Source of the DNA: Metridium senile
Lineage: Eukaryota; Cnidaria; Anthozoa; Actiniaria; Metridiidae
NCBI GenBank assembly: GCA_949775045.1
Contig: OX459103.1
Span: 18,132,817-18,196,816 of the forward strand
DNA length: 64,000 nucleotides
Reading direction: 5' to 3'
A model generated the notes under the pieces. That model did no database searches, was not told the DNA's origin, and saw nothing but the letters and a program-made list of their open reading frames with translations. Numbering within the stretch: position 1 is the first letter of the stretch; the number at the start of each line of letters is the position of its first letter. Shown one piece after another: positions 43,840 to 55,263 of the stretch. A program made the translations under genes and the position numbers.

Positions 43840-44350
43840 TGTTTTTCTAAATAGCTATACACACACAAAAACTTCGACGGAAGTTTCTTTTCGTGATTCG
43901 AATATTTTGTCTGAGAAAATAATGCCATAGTCTTCTGTTATAGCAATCAACTAATTTTGCAGAAAATAATGTTGTCAAATAATATAGATTCTTTGTCTGA
44001 GTGCTTTCAACGGAAACTACATTCGGGAAACCAGGGGTTAAACTTTGTCCATTCGTCGCGAGAAAACTGTGCGAGGACAATCACTGTAATACAAAGATTC
44101 CGAGTCAGAGAAGATGAGAGATATCCATAAACCTTGCTGATGGATACAGGGGAAATATCAATCATTGCTTTGATTCGTTTTGTTCCTATACGTAGTTATA
44201 CTTCCACGATATAGACAGTTAACGTCCAAAGCGCTCTTTTTATGTTGTGTATAAATACCATTTTTACTCCGGCGAAAGATTAACGAAGCTCCGACGAGTC
44301 CGAAAAGTCGGAGCTCTTTCTCAGTTGTCAGTTTGCAAGTTGTTTTTTTT
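43840..44350. other. Unassigned sequence
   Basis: 44225-44285 contains one degraded unit of the roughly 85-bp family (AACGTCCAAAGCGCTCTTTT). 44285-44330 has the inverted GAAGCTCCGACGAGTC / AAAGTCGGAGCTC. No gene. Confidence 0.4.
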
Positions 44351-44357
44351 TTATTCC

Positions 44358-44595
44358 GGAAGAAGAAGAAGAAGAAGAAGAAGAAGAAGAAGAAGAAGAA
44401 GAAGAAGAAGAAGAAGACGAAGAACAAGAAGAACAAGAACAAGAAGAACAAGAAGAACAAGAAGAACAAGAAGAAAAAGAAGAAGAAGAAGAACAAGAAC
44501 AAGAACAAGAAGAAGAATTGAAGAAATAAACAACAACACATCAACAACAACAAAAAGAACAGGAAGAACAAGAAAAACAAGAAGAATACCAAAAT
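44358..44595. repeat. (GAA)n with GAACAA variants
   Basis: About 230 bp of AAGAAG and AACAAG sequence. Poly-Arg, poly-Lys and poly-Leu frames are artefacts. Confidence 0.96.
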
Positions 44596-44754
44596 TAAAA
44601 CATCTAAAGTTTTGAAATAGCTAAGTTCTTCAAAAGGTACAGATATCGTACAATTATATCTGATCCGCTTATCATGCTGATGATGTCACCTATAGCTTGG
44701 TTTATATATAGCGGCAAGTACTAATTAATACTTGATTAATACAAGATGCATATA

Positions 44755-45170
44755 ATGTCAAGGGTACGATAGCCAATAAATGAAATATGTTACACCGTAA
44801 AGAATGATACTTAACTTTACTTAAATAGAAACTAGCGAGTAAACTAGTATAGGCTGCGTCGGTGTAGGATATAAACGATAGGTAATAAAATGAAATTTGT
44901 AACACCGTAAAAAATGCATGTCGACTTAACTTTATTTAAATGGAAACTTAATAGCGAGTAAACTAGTATAGGCTGCGTCGGTGTTTGATATAAACGATAG
45001 GTAATAGAATAAAATTTGTAACACCGTAAAAAATGTTGACTTAACTTACTTAAATGGAAACTAGCGAGTAAACTGGTATAGGCTGCGTCGGTGTTTGATA
45101 TATACGATAGGTAATAGAATGAAATGTGTAACACCGTAAAAAAATGTCGACTTAACATTACTGATGTTTC
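44755..45170 (-). repeat. 111-bp family array, about four monomers
   Basis: Inverted copies with CTAGTATAGGCTGCGTCGGT and ATAGGTAATAGAATGAAATG separated by GTAACACCGTAAAAAATG. The left-most copy is diverged. Confidence 0.93.
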
Positions 45171-45317
45171 TATAAAATGTCAATTACTATATATAAATAT
45201 AATTTACTCTTGAATACAAACAATTCATAACATGTCACACTTATCAAAATATTCTAATAACTACGTGAATTTAAGTTAATTATATAATTCTTACGCTTTT
45301 TTAGTATTATTATAAAA

Positions 45318-45540
45318 TTCATGAATAATTAATGAGAATTTTACAAAAGAAATCACGTCCGTGATCACGAGATCTGTCATGATCACATAGAGATTTTTTC
45401 CTGATTTGCATTTGATTTGATTTTTTTCAACTTGAATTTTCTCGACCAGATTTACCTATATCTTGACAATTTTAGTAAAATATTAAAGAACTAACATTGG
45501 ACTCTCATAAGTACTATGCAATATTATAGTAATTTGCGTA
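45318..45540. mobile_element. Diverged relative of the 302-bp element
   Basis: Begins AAAATTCATGAATAATTAAT as in 29918 and 49181, then diverges (GATCACGAGATCTGTCATGA instead of the GTGTTGTA palindrome) and continues CTGATTTGCAT. Confidence 0.6.
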
Positions 45541-45794
45541 TGCTTTTGTGGTGTCACTGCCTTCGTATGAAGTGAAGCAAGAGCTAAATAAATATTCGTG
45601 TCCAATCGTCTCCGACTCGCAGTTGTATATCGCACACAGATCTGCCGCCGTAATATATGTTGTATGTATTACAGTTCGATTTCTAAAATTTCCGTCTTGA
45701 AATTGATTTTTTTCGTTTTTTTTTTAAACAAATTAGTTGTAATCCTTTAATACACTTAAAAAGGTGTAATTATAATAAATACATGTATAAATAA

Positions 45795-46165
45795 TAATAA
45801 TAATAATAAGTTTATTATTTATATAGCGCATTATATGCAATACTCTAAAGCGTTTAATAACATGTAGAAGAAAACTAAAATAACATGTCTATAAAATGTA
45901 GAAGTGAATAATATAAAAAGACTATACATTTCTAAGCAAAACTATGATGTATATATAATACTACGTTACTAAAACAAAGTCTAGGATATCTCTTAAAGGT
46001 TTTACAAATATAGTGCCTAAAATGATTACTTAGTTAAAACGTCTTTAAATGTTTCTTAAAAATGTTAATGTTGGTTTCGGTTTTGATGATCTGTACATAT
46101 ACACGTTAAAGAAAATAAATTAGAATTTGTAATTTCTTCTCAACGACTCACCTCTATTTATATAG
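45795..46165. repeat. (AAT)n plus TTTATATAGCGC tail, then AT-rich sequence
   Basis: AATAATAATAATAATAAG is followed by TTATATAGCGCATTATATGC and CTCTAAAGCGTTTAATAACA. Such a tail is common at 3' ends of short interspersed elements in many animals (recalled). The same arrangement occurs at 62765-62830. Confidence 0.5.
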
Positions 46166-46169
46166 TTGC

Positions 46170-46555
46170 ATGCGTGTTCGGACCGTTTGACAAAGCGTGG
46201 AAATACTTAAAGGTCGAGTGCTGTGTCATTGCTAAATTGAAAATTGGCTCCTTAACATTATCAGCGATTACCATCATTGTTGCCAGTCAAAATCATCGCC
46301 TAAAGAGCGTTTGTGATGTTGGAGTTCGAAAGATTCTGTTTCGAATTCAATGCATAACTGTTTGCAGAAATCCTAAGCATTTGTGTGAAACTTTAGACAT
46401 ATATGAAGTTGTAACAACACCGCTATGCATCCAACAGGGCAGGGTATGGAAACGTTCAGGAACAAGTTCAACATCATGTAATTAAGATGGCGTCTCACTG
46501 AATGATGAACTGTGTTCCCATGGGAAACTTGCTTATGTGACATTTGTTTCATGAT
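46170..46555. other. Unassigned sequence
   Basis: A 103-codon plus frame at 46174-46485 is open but has no recognisable motif, and its end runs into ordinary sequence. I do not call a gene. Confidence 0.25.
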
Positions 46556-46660
46556 GTTTGTTTGTTTGTTTGTTTTATATACTATCTGTTTGGTTTAATT
46601 TGTTGGATTGCTTGTCTAAAGTTTGTTTGTTTGTCTTTTATTTGTTTGTTTGTTTGTTGG

Positions 46661-47106
46661 GTTGGTTGGTTGGTTGGTTGGTTGGTTGGTTGGTTGGTTG
46701 GTTGGTTGGTTGGTTGGTTGGTTGGTTGGTTGGTTGGTTGGTTGGTTGGTTGGTTGGTTGGTTGGTTGGTTGGTTGGTTGGTTGGTTGGTTGGTTGGTTG
46801 GTTGGTTGGTTGGTTGGTTGGTTGGTTGGTTGGTTGGTTGGTTGGTTGGTTGGTTGGTTGGTTGGTTGGTTGGTTGGTTGGTTGGTTGGTTGGTTGGTTG
46901 GTTGGTTGGTTGGTTGGTTGGTTGGTTGGTTGGTTGGTTGGTTGGTTGGTTGGTTGGTTGGTTGGTTGGTTGGTTGGTTGGTTGGTTGGTTGGTTGGTTG
47001 GTTGGTTGGTTGGTTGGTTGGTTGGTTGGTTGGTTGGTTGGTTGGTTGGTTGGTTGGTTGGTTGGTTGGTTGGTTGGTTGGTTGGTTGGTTGGTTGGTTG
47101 GTTGGT
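46661..47106. repeat. (GGTT)n microsatellite, about 446 bp, uninterrupted
   Basis: About 111 GGTT units without an error that I can see, preceded by (GTTT)n. It produces Gly-Trp-Leu-Val frames on plus and Gln-Pro-Thr-Asn on minus. G2 runs on one strand could form two-tetrad quadruplexes. Confidence 0.98.
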
Positions 47107-47117
47107 CAATTGGTTGG

Positions 47118-47465
47118 TTGGCTGTGCAAAAAGTGCAAAATTAATCCGCACCGAATTCAATTTCGTGATCCAACATCTTTCATGACAGATCATGTAGCTC
47201 ATCCTATAAATGGATTCCCACAGTCAAAGGTTGGGAGGCCATTAATGGCTATTCCTGACACAAAAGGCTTTTTTGATGCTGTGATCAAGTGATAACACGG
47301 GCCAACTGTTTAAGGGTCCATTCTCAGCGTGAATTTAATTCATTGGTCTCAGATTGGTTGAGAAATATTAAAATACACTCACAAAAGAATGTTCTGAATA
47401 GTGTGAATAATGCAATGAGAGCCGGTTATTGTGACGATGACGCTGGAGATGATGTTGATGTTTAA
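47118..47465 (+). pseudogene. Decayed coding-like fragment with stop and AATAAA
   Basis: After the GGTT tract one frame reads [13 protein letters not shown] to FFDAVIK and stops at about 47292. The neighbouring frame is then open to 47465 (RANCLRVHSQREFNS, DDDAGDDVDV, TAA). AATAAA overlaps the stop at 47465-47470. The two parts together look like the end of one protein broken by a single frameshift. The protein is not recognised; an old retrocopy or a transposon relic are both possible. Confidence 0.35.
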
Positions 47466-47549
47466 ATAAAGCCTTGTGAATGATTTTTGTGATAATGCTC
47501 TATTCTACAGTTGCAATTTGAATCGATTTAATGCGTGGTGTTTATAGTA

Positions 47550-48015
47550 GCGCCTTGAACAACCTTTTTGAATTTGGTGTATGCCTATAATTCCTTTCTG
47601 TCTTGGAATAACTTATTGCCTTGGACAACCTTTTTGAAATAGGTGTATGCCTACAATTCCTTTCTGTCTTGGAATGACCTATCGCCTTGGGCAACCTTTT
47701 AGAAATAGGTGTATGTCTATAATTCCTTTTCGTCTTGGAATGACTTATCGCCTTGGGCAACCTTTTAGAAATAGGTGAATGCCTACAGTTCCTTTCTGTT
47801 TTGGAATGACTTATCGCCTTGGACAACCTTTTTGAAATAGGTGTATGCCTACCATTCCTTTCTGTCTTGGAATGACCTATCGCCTTGGGCAACCTTTTAG
47901 AAATAGGTGTATGCCTACAATAATTTCTTTCTGTCTTGGAATGACCTATCGCCTTGGACAACCTTTTAAAAATAGGTGTATGCCTATAATTCCTTTCCAC
48001 CTTGGAACTGATGAC
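47550..48015 (-). repeat. 65-70 bp tandem array, about seven copies
   Basis: Unit contains CGCCTTGGGCAACCTTTTAG, AAATAGGTGTATGCCTACAA and TTCCTTTCTGTCTTGGAATG. A second block is at 39350-39725. Confidence 0.94.
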
Positions 48016-48254
48016 CTAGACAGCCTTTTAGACAGATAGGCGTGGATCATTTTTCCCGCAACTCTATTTTTACCATAATAGATCTATTTTGGTAAAAGAA
48101 ACCATTTTGTGGATTCTATTTGATCTAAATAAATAAACACACAACTCTGTAGTGGTTAAATAAATTTTGTACTTTCATAAACAATTAGCGTTGTTCATGC
48201 ACAAGTTTATAATTGCTATATATCATCTTCCTCCTGGCTAAAAACGTCAAACTA

Positions 48255-48785
48255 TTCTGCGCAGTTAAAACCAAGAAATTGCACCATAATAATGTGCATG
48301 TAAATAGCTAAGTCAATTAATGCTGTCGTTGAAAAAAAGCCTATCGCATATTCCTTCACAAAAGCGACTTCTTCAGCTTTAAAACCAATAAATTTATGTT
48401 TTATGTACATATCTAATTCGAGTAACGTTGTCGTTGAAAAAGCCAGACCAAAAGCGACTTTTCAGCTTTAAAACCAAGAAATTACACCATCCTAATGTAC
48501 ATGTATATAGCTAATTCAATTAACGTTATCGTTGAAAAAGCCTAAAGCCTATTCCTTCAGACCAAAAGCGACAAAACCAAGAAATTTTACAATCCTAATG
48601 TACATGTATATAAAGCTAATTCAATCCACATTGTCGTTGAAACGCCTAGGACTAAAGCCTATTTCTTTACACCAAAAGCGACTTCTTCAGCTTTAAAACC
48701 AAGCTTAAAAAATTGTACCACCCTAATGGGCATGTATATAGCTATAATTCAATTAACGTTGTCGTTGAAAAAAGGTAAAAGCCTA
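48255..48785 (+). repeat. About 115-bp family, second block
   Basis: Five diverged copies of AAAACCAAGAAATTGCACCA and AATGTACATGTATATAGCTA with GTTGTCGTTGAAAAAGCCT, as at 38380-38800. Confidence 0.9.
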
Positions 48786-48879
48786 CATGAAACTAAACTG
48801 CTTTTGCTCGCTTGGATTATCTGCCTATGATATCTACTCAAATACCTGAATTCGAAAAAGTTGGAGTAAAAATGTTTAG

Positions 48880-49125
48880 CTTGGAATAAAAGAGTGTGTT
48901 ACTTACTGACGTTTTGGACGTTAACCCTTCGTCGGAGTGACAACTGGCAATTTTTACATCGTATAAAAGAGAGTGTTAGTTGCTGACGTTAATATGTTAT
49001 ATAATTCTTCGTCGGAGTAAAAATGAATAGGGGTTGTTAATTAATGGTGTTAGGGCGTTCATTCTTCGTTGTAGTAAAAGTTTTAAAGTATACGACTTTA
49101 TAAAAGGAGTGTCGCTGACTGGCGT
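48880..49125 (-). repeat. About 85-bp family, inverted diverged units
   Basis: GTTACTTACTGACGTTTTGG, GTTAACCCTTCGTCGGAGTG and ATCGTATAAAAGAGAGTGTT: inverted relatives of 18180-18690, with the same GACGAAGG and AACGTCAG core. Confidence 0.82.
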
Positions 49126-49180
49126 TAGTAACACATTAGTTCTACATTTCTACATTATCAAACGTCGCGGTATTTCTACT

Positions 49181-49482
49181 TAAAAAATTCATGAATAATT
49201 AATGAGACATTTTCAAAAGAAATCATGACCATGACGAGTGTTGTAAATCTGATACAACACTAGTGTTGTATATCCTGATTTGCATAAGTTTTAACTGGTA
49301 ATTTTACGGCAAAATTTATTTTAATCTTGAAAATTTTGGTTAAATATGAAAGAATTAACCTAGACATTTTTTAAGTAGTTTACAACATTCGCGTCCGTGT
49401 TGTATCGGTGATACAATCGCGCGCCTTCGGCTTGCGATTGTATCTGCCGATACAACACGGCCGCTCATGTTGTAAACACTAC
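49181..49482. mobile_element. 302-bp dispersed element, copy B
   Basis: Ungapped match to 29918-30219 with about six substitutions. Same terminal palindrome around CGCGCGCCTTCGGCTTGCG. Confidence 0.8.
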
Positions 49483-49489
49483 CAATGAC

Positions 49490-50345
49490 CTCAATCGTGA
49501 GACAATTGATTAAGTATCCTTTTAATACATTATCATTGTTCTATAACATGAAAAAAAGAATAACTTTGGATAACTGGCCTTATATGCACCATATATATAC
49601 GACGGGCCTGCATGTCGTTGCATTTATCCAGAGGGCGCGCAGATCGCTATCGAAACGCTAAAACAACACAATTTTATTCTGAACGTTGTAATTAGCAAAA
49701 GTAACATTTCCGTTGTCCTTAATTGTGTAGTTAAGTGGTAAGTGAAGCAATTAATCAAAAGACAAAAGAAGAGTACTCCGGGTGACTCTCTCTTTTGTCA
49801 TCAGCTCCTTTCTTATACTAAATTACTAATGTTCTTTTCATGTGACAACATTCTTGCAATTATATAGTTGTATATATATAGCCCATGACTTGAGTTTGAT
49901 ATTAAAATAGACTTCTAAAGAAGACGATGTTTGCATGTTTGCATTAATACATTTTCTTTCAATTGGCAACACATCGTTTGAAGAATCTAACAAAGCATGA
50001 AAAAACATAGCATCTATTTTTATCGAGTATTAATTCCAGACGTTAAAAAGTATTGCTTAATTTTATACACTAAGTTTGTTCTCAAGGACCTAAATATATA
50101 TATATATATAATATATATCGTTCCATCAAAAAGTACGTTTAGTTTTTGGAGCTCGAGGAACGTATCCAACTGAGCATCTGTATCCCCGCCTGAGAAATTC
50201 ATTAATCGTTTTCTGGTATTCTGGTATTTCTGGTTTTCTGGTAAAAGTTGTACGCAAGACAGAAAAGTCTTCAATGGACTACTAAAAAATAATTGTGTTT
50301 CTGTGTAGTAATATGTTCCCACTCTGTAACTAATCTTTTTAATTA
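49490..50345. other. AT-rich unassigned sequence
   Basis: 49750-49860 resembles 35600-35690 (AAAGACAAAAGAAG, CTCTCTCTTTTGTC) and about 16270-16350, a minor dispersed repeat. No gene. Confidence 0.4.
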
Positions 50346-50349
50346 ATAG

Positions 50350-50715
50350 TGTAAATGGAACTCTAGCGAGTAAACTAGTATAGGCTGCGTCGGTGTTTGA
50401 TATATACGATAGGTAATAAAATGAAATTTGTAACACCGTAAAATATGTTGACTCAGCTTTACTTAAATGGAAACAAGAGAGTAAACTAGTATAGGCTGCG
50501 TCGGTGTTTGATATATACGATAGGTAATAAAATGAAATTTGTAACACCGTAAAATATGTTGACTTAACTTTACTTAAATAGAAACTAGCGAGTAAAGTAG
50601 TATAGGGCTACGTCGGTGTTTGATATAATGAAATAGCATGAAATTTGTAACAACGCAAAAAATGTTGACTTAACTTTACTGACGTCTCGAGCTTTAGCCC
50701 TTCGTGGGAGTAAAA
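50350..50715 (-). repeat. 111-bp family array, three monomers plus head
   Basis: Inverted copies of CTAGTATAGGCTGCGTCGGT ending in the head GACGTCTCGAGCTTTAGCCC at about 50682. Confidence 0.93.
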
Positions 50716-50719
50716 GTTA

Positions 50720-51490
50720 AAAGTAAAAGGTTTTATAGTAGAATAAAGCTGATACTGATACAGATTTTTCACAATCGAAAAAGAATGTATTATATGTATC
50801 AATAAGAGTTAATATGACTGCACTTTTGTCGGCGATTTTCTTTCAAAACAAAAATGGTTCGGATCGCGAGCGTAAAAGCACTGAGCAATTTTTTTTGGTT
50901 GTCTACCGAACAATTTTTTTTCTGCTGGCTAGACATGCAGCATTGCAAAAAGTCAGAATACAGTTCTTCTTTCGCAACGTAACTCAGCATCTTGCAACGC
51001 TCTTAACGCTTTCAATATAGGCGGTACCATCGATCCCTATACGGAAAGTTGCTGAGTTGTTGCAGAGTGCAACAGCGCCAAAAACATATGCATTTTCTAG
51101 ACGATAGGTTATCACATGTTTCAATCTTCAATGCTTGCTTAGCACATCTAGAAGTGCACTCGAATTAAAAGCTTTCTCTTCAAGTGAAGAGATTTTGCTT
51201 AACTCCTTTTGAACACATTAAACACAAGTGGTATAGCTAAAATAACTTACTGTTTTTATAAGATGAAGAAAATAGAATTTGAAAGAGAAAAGTAAGTTGT
51301 TTTGTAATGTGCTTAGGCTTGCTTATTTATAGGCCGCCATGTTCCTCAGAAAAATTATCAGACAGGCTATTTTGGTGGTTATCTATTCATCTTACATAAA
51401 TACCTAAGAACTTGAAGTTAAAAAGGTAAACTCCAATTCACTTGAACATTTTGACAAATCCGTTTGATACACATGTATACGAGAATCTGG
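50720..51490. other. Unassigned AT-rich sequence with an inverted pair
   Basis: No gene. AAGCACTGAGCAATTTTTTTTG and CTACCGAACAATTTTTTTTCTG form a short degenerate duplication. Confidence 0.35.
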
Positions 51491-51494
51491 TTCT

Positions 51495-51765
51495 TTTTTA
51501 AATGGAAACTAGCGAGTAAACTAGTATAGGCTGCGTTGGTATTTGATATATAAATGATAGGTAATAGAATGAAATTTGTAACACCGTAAAAAATGTTAAC
51601 TTAACTTTACTTAAATTGAAACTAGCAAGTAAACTAGTATAGGCTGCGTCGGTGTTTGATATAAACGATAGGTAATATAATGAAATTTGTAATACAGTGA
51701 TAAATGTTAAATTAACTTTACTGACGTTTTGAGCCTTAGCCCTTCAACGAAGTTCTTTAATTTCT
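51495..51765 (-). repeat. 111-bp family array, two monomers plus head
   Basis: CTAGTATAGGCTGCGTTGGT and CTAGTATAGGCTGCGTCGGT, then the degraded head GACGTTTTGAGCCTTAGCCC. Confidence 0.92.
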
Positions 51766-51769
51766 AAGG

Positions 51770-53445
51770 TTTTGAGGAGACACTCAATTTGAGTCATGTT
51801 TTGTGGTTGCAAAAGTCATATACTATTCAACATGAAAAAAAACCCTCTTCTTTCAAATGATATTCTGCAATCTGCCGCTCTTTCCTGTTAAGACAGCTTT
51901 GTTTTCTTGTTAAAGAGAACAGCCAGAAAGTAACTACGTCAAAAGCTAGTAACACATCTCTGTCATGTAGAAGATTCTTCAGCCAACGTCACGACTTCGA
52001 GCTGGCATGAATGGTAAAAGGTTTTTGACAGAAAAGTGTCCTTTTTTGACAGAGATGTAAGACATTGATAATGACATAACTTAGGCGAACCATTTGAGAA
52101 AGTATTTATAAGATTATAGCGTTTAAGATTGTCTGACAATCAACAAATGTTCAAGCCATTAGTACATTCCACAAGAAAGTGTAGCCTCCCAAAAGGAATT
52201 TGAATTCAATTGTACGCACACTTACCAAAAAAAAACTTATTGTGGACCACAAGTTTATACAACAAATATTGATTTTGGAGAAAACATGCATTAGCTATAG
52301 CTCCTTATCTGAAATTTGGAGTCAGAAGTCAGGGATATATATGCATTTATAATGGTCTGAAAAATGATAGTGCTTAAGTAATATGCTGATTTATATTTAC
52401 TCAGCAAGTTTTCCGAGGAATCTACTCTTGTTCGCAATGGATATACATCTCAACGACGATCGCTCACTAATACTTATCTTAACGTTGTTCAGATATACAT
52501 TGCAACATTGTATGCTGTATTTATATTTATGTCAAAGTTGTTTAACTTGGCCTACCTTCTGAAAAGCGATGATTGCCTGAGAAATTTTGACTGACCACGA
52601 AGTTTTACCTTGAAAACTTGGGCTTGTCCTTACTGAACTGTCCTGAGCTGTCCTGAGATGTCCTGAGCTGTTCTGAGCTGTCCTGAGCTGTCCTGAGCTG
52701 TCCCGTGGTGTGTTCAGTCATGAACTGAGGCTTTCTCAATGCATGTATTTAACTTTATACGGCTAATAGTCCAGCAAAACTAACATGTGATCAGACATTG
52801 ATTGTTGTAAGCTGACGTGGATTACAGATGGAAGCGATTACACACCCAGAGATCGAAGTCTGATTGTTTTTGATTGGCCTGCAATTCAACAAATGGTATT
52901 CACAGAAGTGGGTGATTTGTCGTAGAATGAGATGTAATCCTTAACCCTTAGTTGCAAGCTTTAAAGCAGATTTTGTGTACGTTTTATATTAGCTTCTGTT
53001 GTTAATTTTTATATTTTTATTGATGTCACCTTTATATTTAGAGTCTGTTATTATTTTTTTATATTTTGATTGGTGTCACCTTGTTTATAAATAATACACA
53101 TGTACTACAAGTATCAAAAAATTGTCACAGCTGTACGTATGTAATTAAGGAAAGTGAATTATCCATATCCAAAAAATGATGGATATAAGTTGCTTTTACT
53201 TGTTCTTTTATAATTCATTTCGTTAATTCAAGATTATATTGATTATTTGTTATCGTTTATGTTATGTTATTATGTTATGTTTGTCTGTTTTTTTGTGTAT
53301 TCCTTTTGTTATTTATTCGTCCATTTGCATTGTTCGTTCACCCATTCATTTTGTATTGTTAGATTGATTGATTTATCTCCGACTTTACTTGAATTGCTTG
53401 CTTTAATTTTCTTCCTGTCTTCCTGCATATTTCTCCATATCTTTT
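51770..53445. other. AT-rich sequence with a decamer repeat
   Basis: 52632-52708 is a short tandem of CTGTCCTGAG decamers (about eight copies). The remainder has no recognised gene or repeat. Confidence 0.55.
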
Positions 53446-53449
53446 CTTT

Positions 53450-53740
53450 TCTTCCTTCCTTCTCTCTTTCTTTCCTTCCTTCCTTCCTTCCTTCCTTCCT
53501 TCCTTCCTTCCTTCCTTCCTTCCTTCCTTCCTTCCTTCCTTCCTTCCTTCCTTCCTTCCTTCCTTCCTTCCTTCCTTCCTTTTATCTTACTCCCTCCCCC
53601 CCTCTCTTCCTTCCTTCCTCCTTGGTCTCCCTCTTTTTCTTTCTTCCTTTCCTTCCTTACTTCGTTCCTCCCTTACTTCCTTCCTCCTTCTTTCATTTGT
53701 CTTTCTCTCCTTCCTAACTACCTCTCTTTCTTCATTACTT
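53450..53740. repeat. (TTCC)n microsatellite with degenerate flanks
   Basis: 53471-53580 is a near-perfect CCTT run, followed by degenerate pyrimidine-rich sequence. The long Phe/Leu/Pro/Ser frame is an artefact. Confidence 0.97.
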
Positions 53741-54294
53741 TCTTAATCCCATCAATCCATTAACATCAATCTGTCTATCCATCTATCTATCCATGTCATC
53801 CAAACATCCAAAAATACGATCATCTAAGGATAGCAATTGACGTACACAACCATTCATCTGTAAAAAATGCAATCAAAGCATTTGACCCTGCTCGATTCAA
53901 GGCGGGGGATCGATCACTCGGATTAACGTTAATTGTTATAATGTATGCTTGCAAATATATCATATTAGTTATAGCAATGTTGCCCTAACAAAACAAACTA
54001 AAAACAACAAACTAAGATATACAATAACCCCAGCAAACGGTGTTTAATGTCGAGGTATTCAAGGCAGAACGGCTACATATGGGAATCGTATTAGAGACAT
54101 TATGGTTTATTGATCGACTATTACAAAACTGCCTCAGGGAGTTACTGAAGATAAATATGAATACAATACCATTATCATTATTTAAACTCTTTAAACATTT
54201 TATAGCCCTGGGAACTTCGTTTTAGCCAAGGCCAATGCTATACCGATCATGCGCAGTGGAGTAATCGTGATGATATCCTAAAAATCGTTGTCGC

Positions 54295-54790
54295 AGCTGA
54301 TAGTTGTACGTACAGTGACGTATTTTGTTATGGTTTTGCCAACCAACCATTGTTAACAGAACAAAGAACATTAAACAATCTATTGTTAAATGGTTGGCAA
54401 AAATCATGATCATAATACCAGCACTTGTAAACACTACGCTCACCTATAGGTGGACGTACAGTGACATATTTTGTTATGGCTTTAATTTGGCAGCCAACCA
54501 TTGTTATTAGAACAAAGACTGAATGAAAAAATCTATTGTTAAATGGTTGGCAAATTATCATCATAATACCAACACTTGTAAACACTACGCTCACCTATAG
54601 GTGGACGTACAGTGACATATTTTGTTATGGCTTTAATTTGGCAGCCAACCATTGTTATTAGAACAAAGACTGAATGAAAAAATCTATTGTTAAATGGTTG
54701 GCAAATTATCATCACAATACCAATACTTGTAAACACTACGCTCACATATAGGTGGACGTACAGTGACGTAGATTTTTGTTTAAGTTTTGC
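54295..54790. repeat. 151-bp tandem array, three and a half copies
   Basis: Unit contains GGTGGACGTACAGTGACATA, TTTGGCAGCCAACCATTGTT and ATTGTTAAATGGTTGGCAAA. TGGACGTACAG recurs at about 54451, 54602 and 54753, spaced 151 bp. The unit itself contains an inverted CAACCATT / AATGGTTG pair. Confidence 0.94.
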
Positions 54791-54799
54791 TATTAAAAC

Positions 54800-55055
54800 A
54801 AAGCAAAACAAATTCAACAACACCACATCACAATATCTCTCACCAAACACTTCAAACACCACAGCTTTAAAATTCACCGCACACCGCAGCTTTGGAAAAG
54901 CAAACACCGCACACCGAAGGCATTTAAATCACCGCAACACCGCACTTTGAGAATTTTTCCCCACAATATAACACCGCAAAAAATATTCATCAACACCGCA
55001 ATCCCCCAATAACACCGCAAAAAATATTCATCAACACCGCAATCCCCCATATTCC
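54800..55055. repeat. AACACCGC-rich low-complexity region
   Basis: Many ACACCGCA motifs. A 48-bp direct duplication (TAACACCGCAAAAAATATTC, AACACCGCAATCCCCCA) lies at about 54968-55048. Confidence 0.75.
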
Positions 55056-55263
55056 CCTCTTGTCTTAGGATGCGTTTTCTGAAAAGAACTTGTTATGATT
55101 GAATATATATGTTTTAATTCAACTATATACGATGACAATATCATTTGCAGCCTGAAGGGTGTTGACTGTAGATAGCTTTGACTGCGTGTATATTCTTATT
55201 TGTACCTTGTACAATACAAAAAAAAAATCAGTACAATTACAAATGCCTTTTAAAATAACCGTA

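Noticed and set aside
43199..43930. Long open frames of Cys-Leu-Phe-Val (plus) and Asn-Lys-Gln-Thr (minus)
   Set aside because: They are translations of a (GTTT)n microsatellite, open in several frames on both strands.
46544..47202. Frames of over 200 codons with Gly-Trp-Leu-Val or Gln-Pro-Thr-Asn repeats
   Set aside because: Products of the (GGTT)n tract; no non-repeat domain except the separate fragment after 47118.
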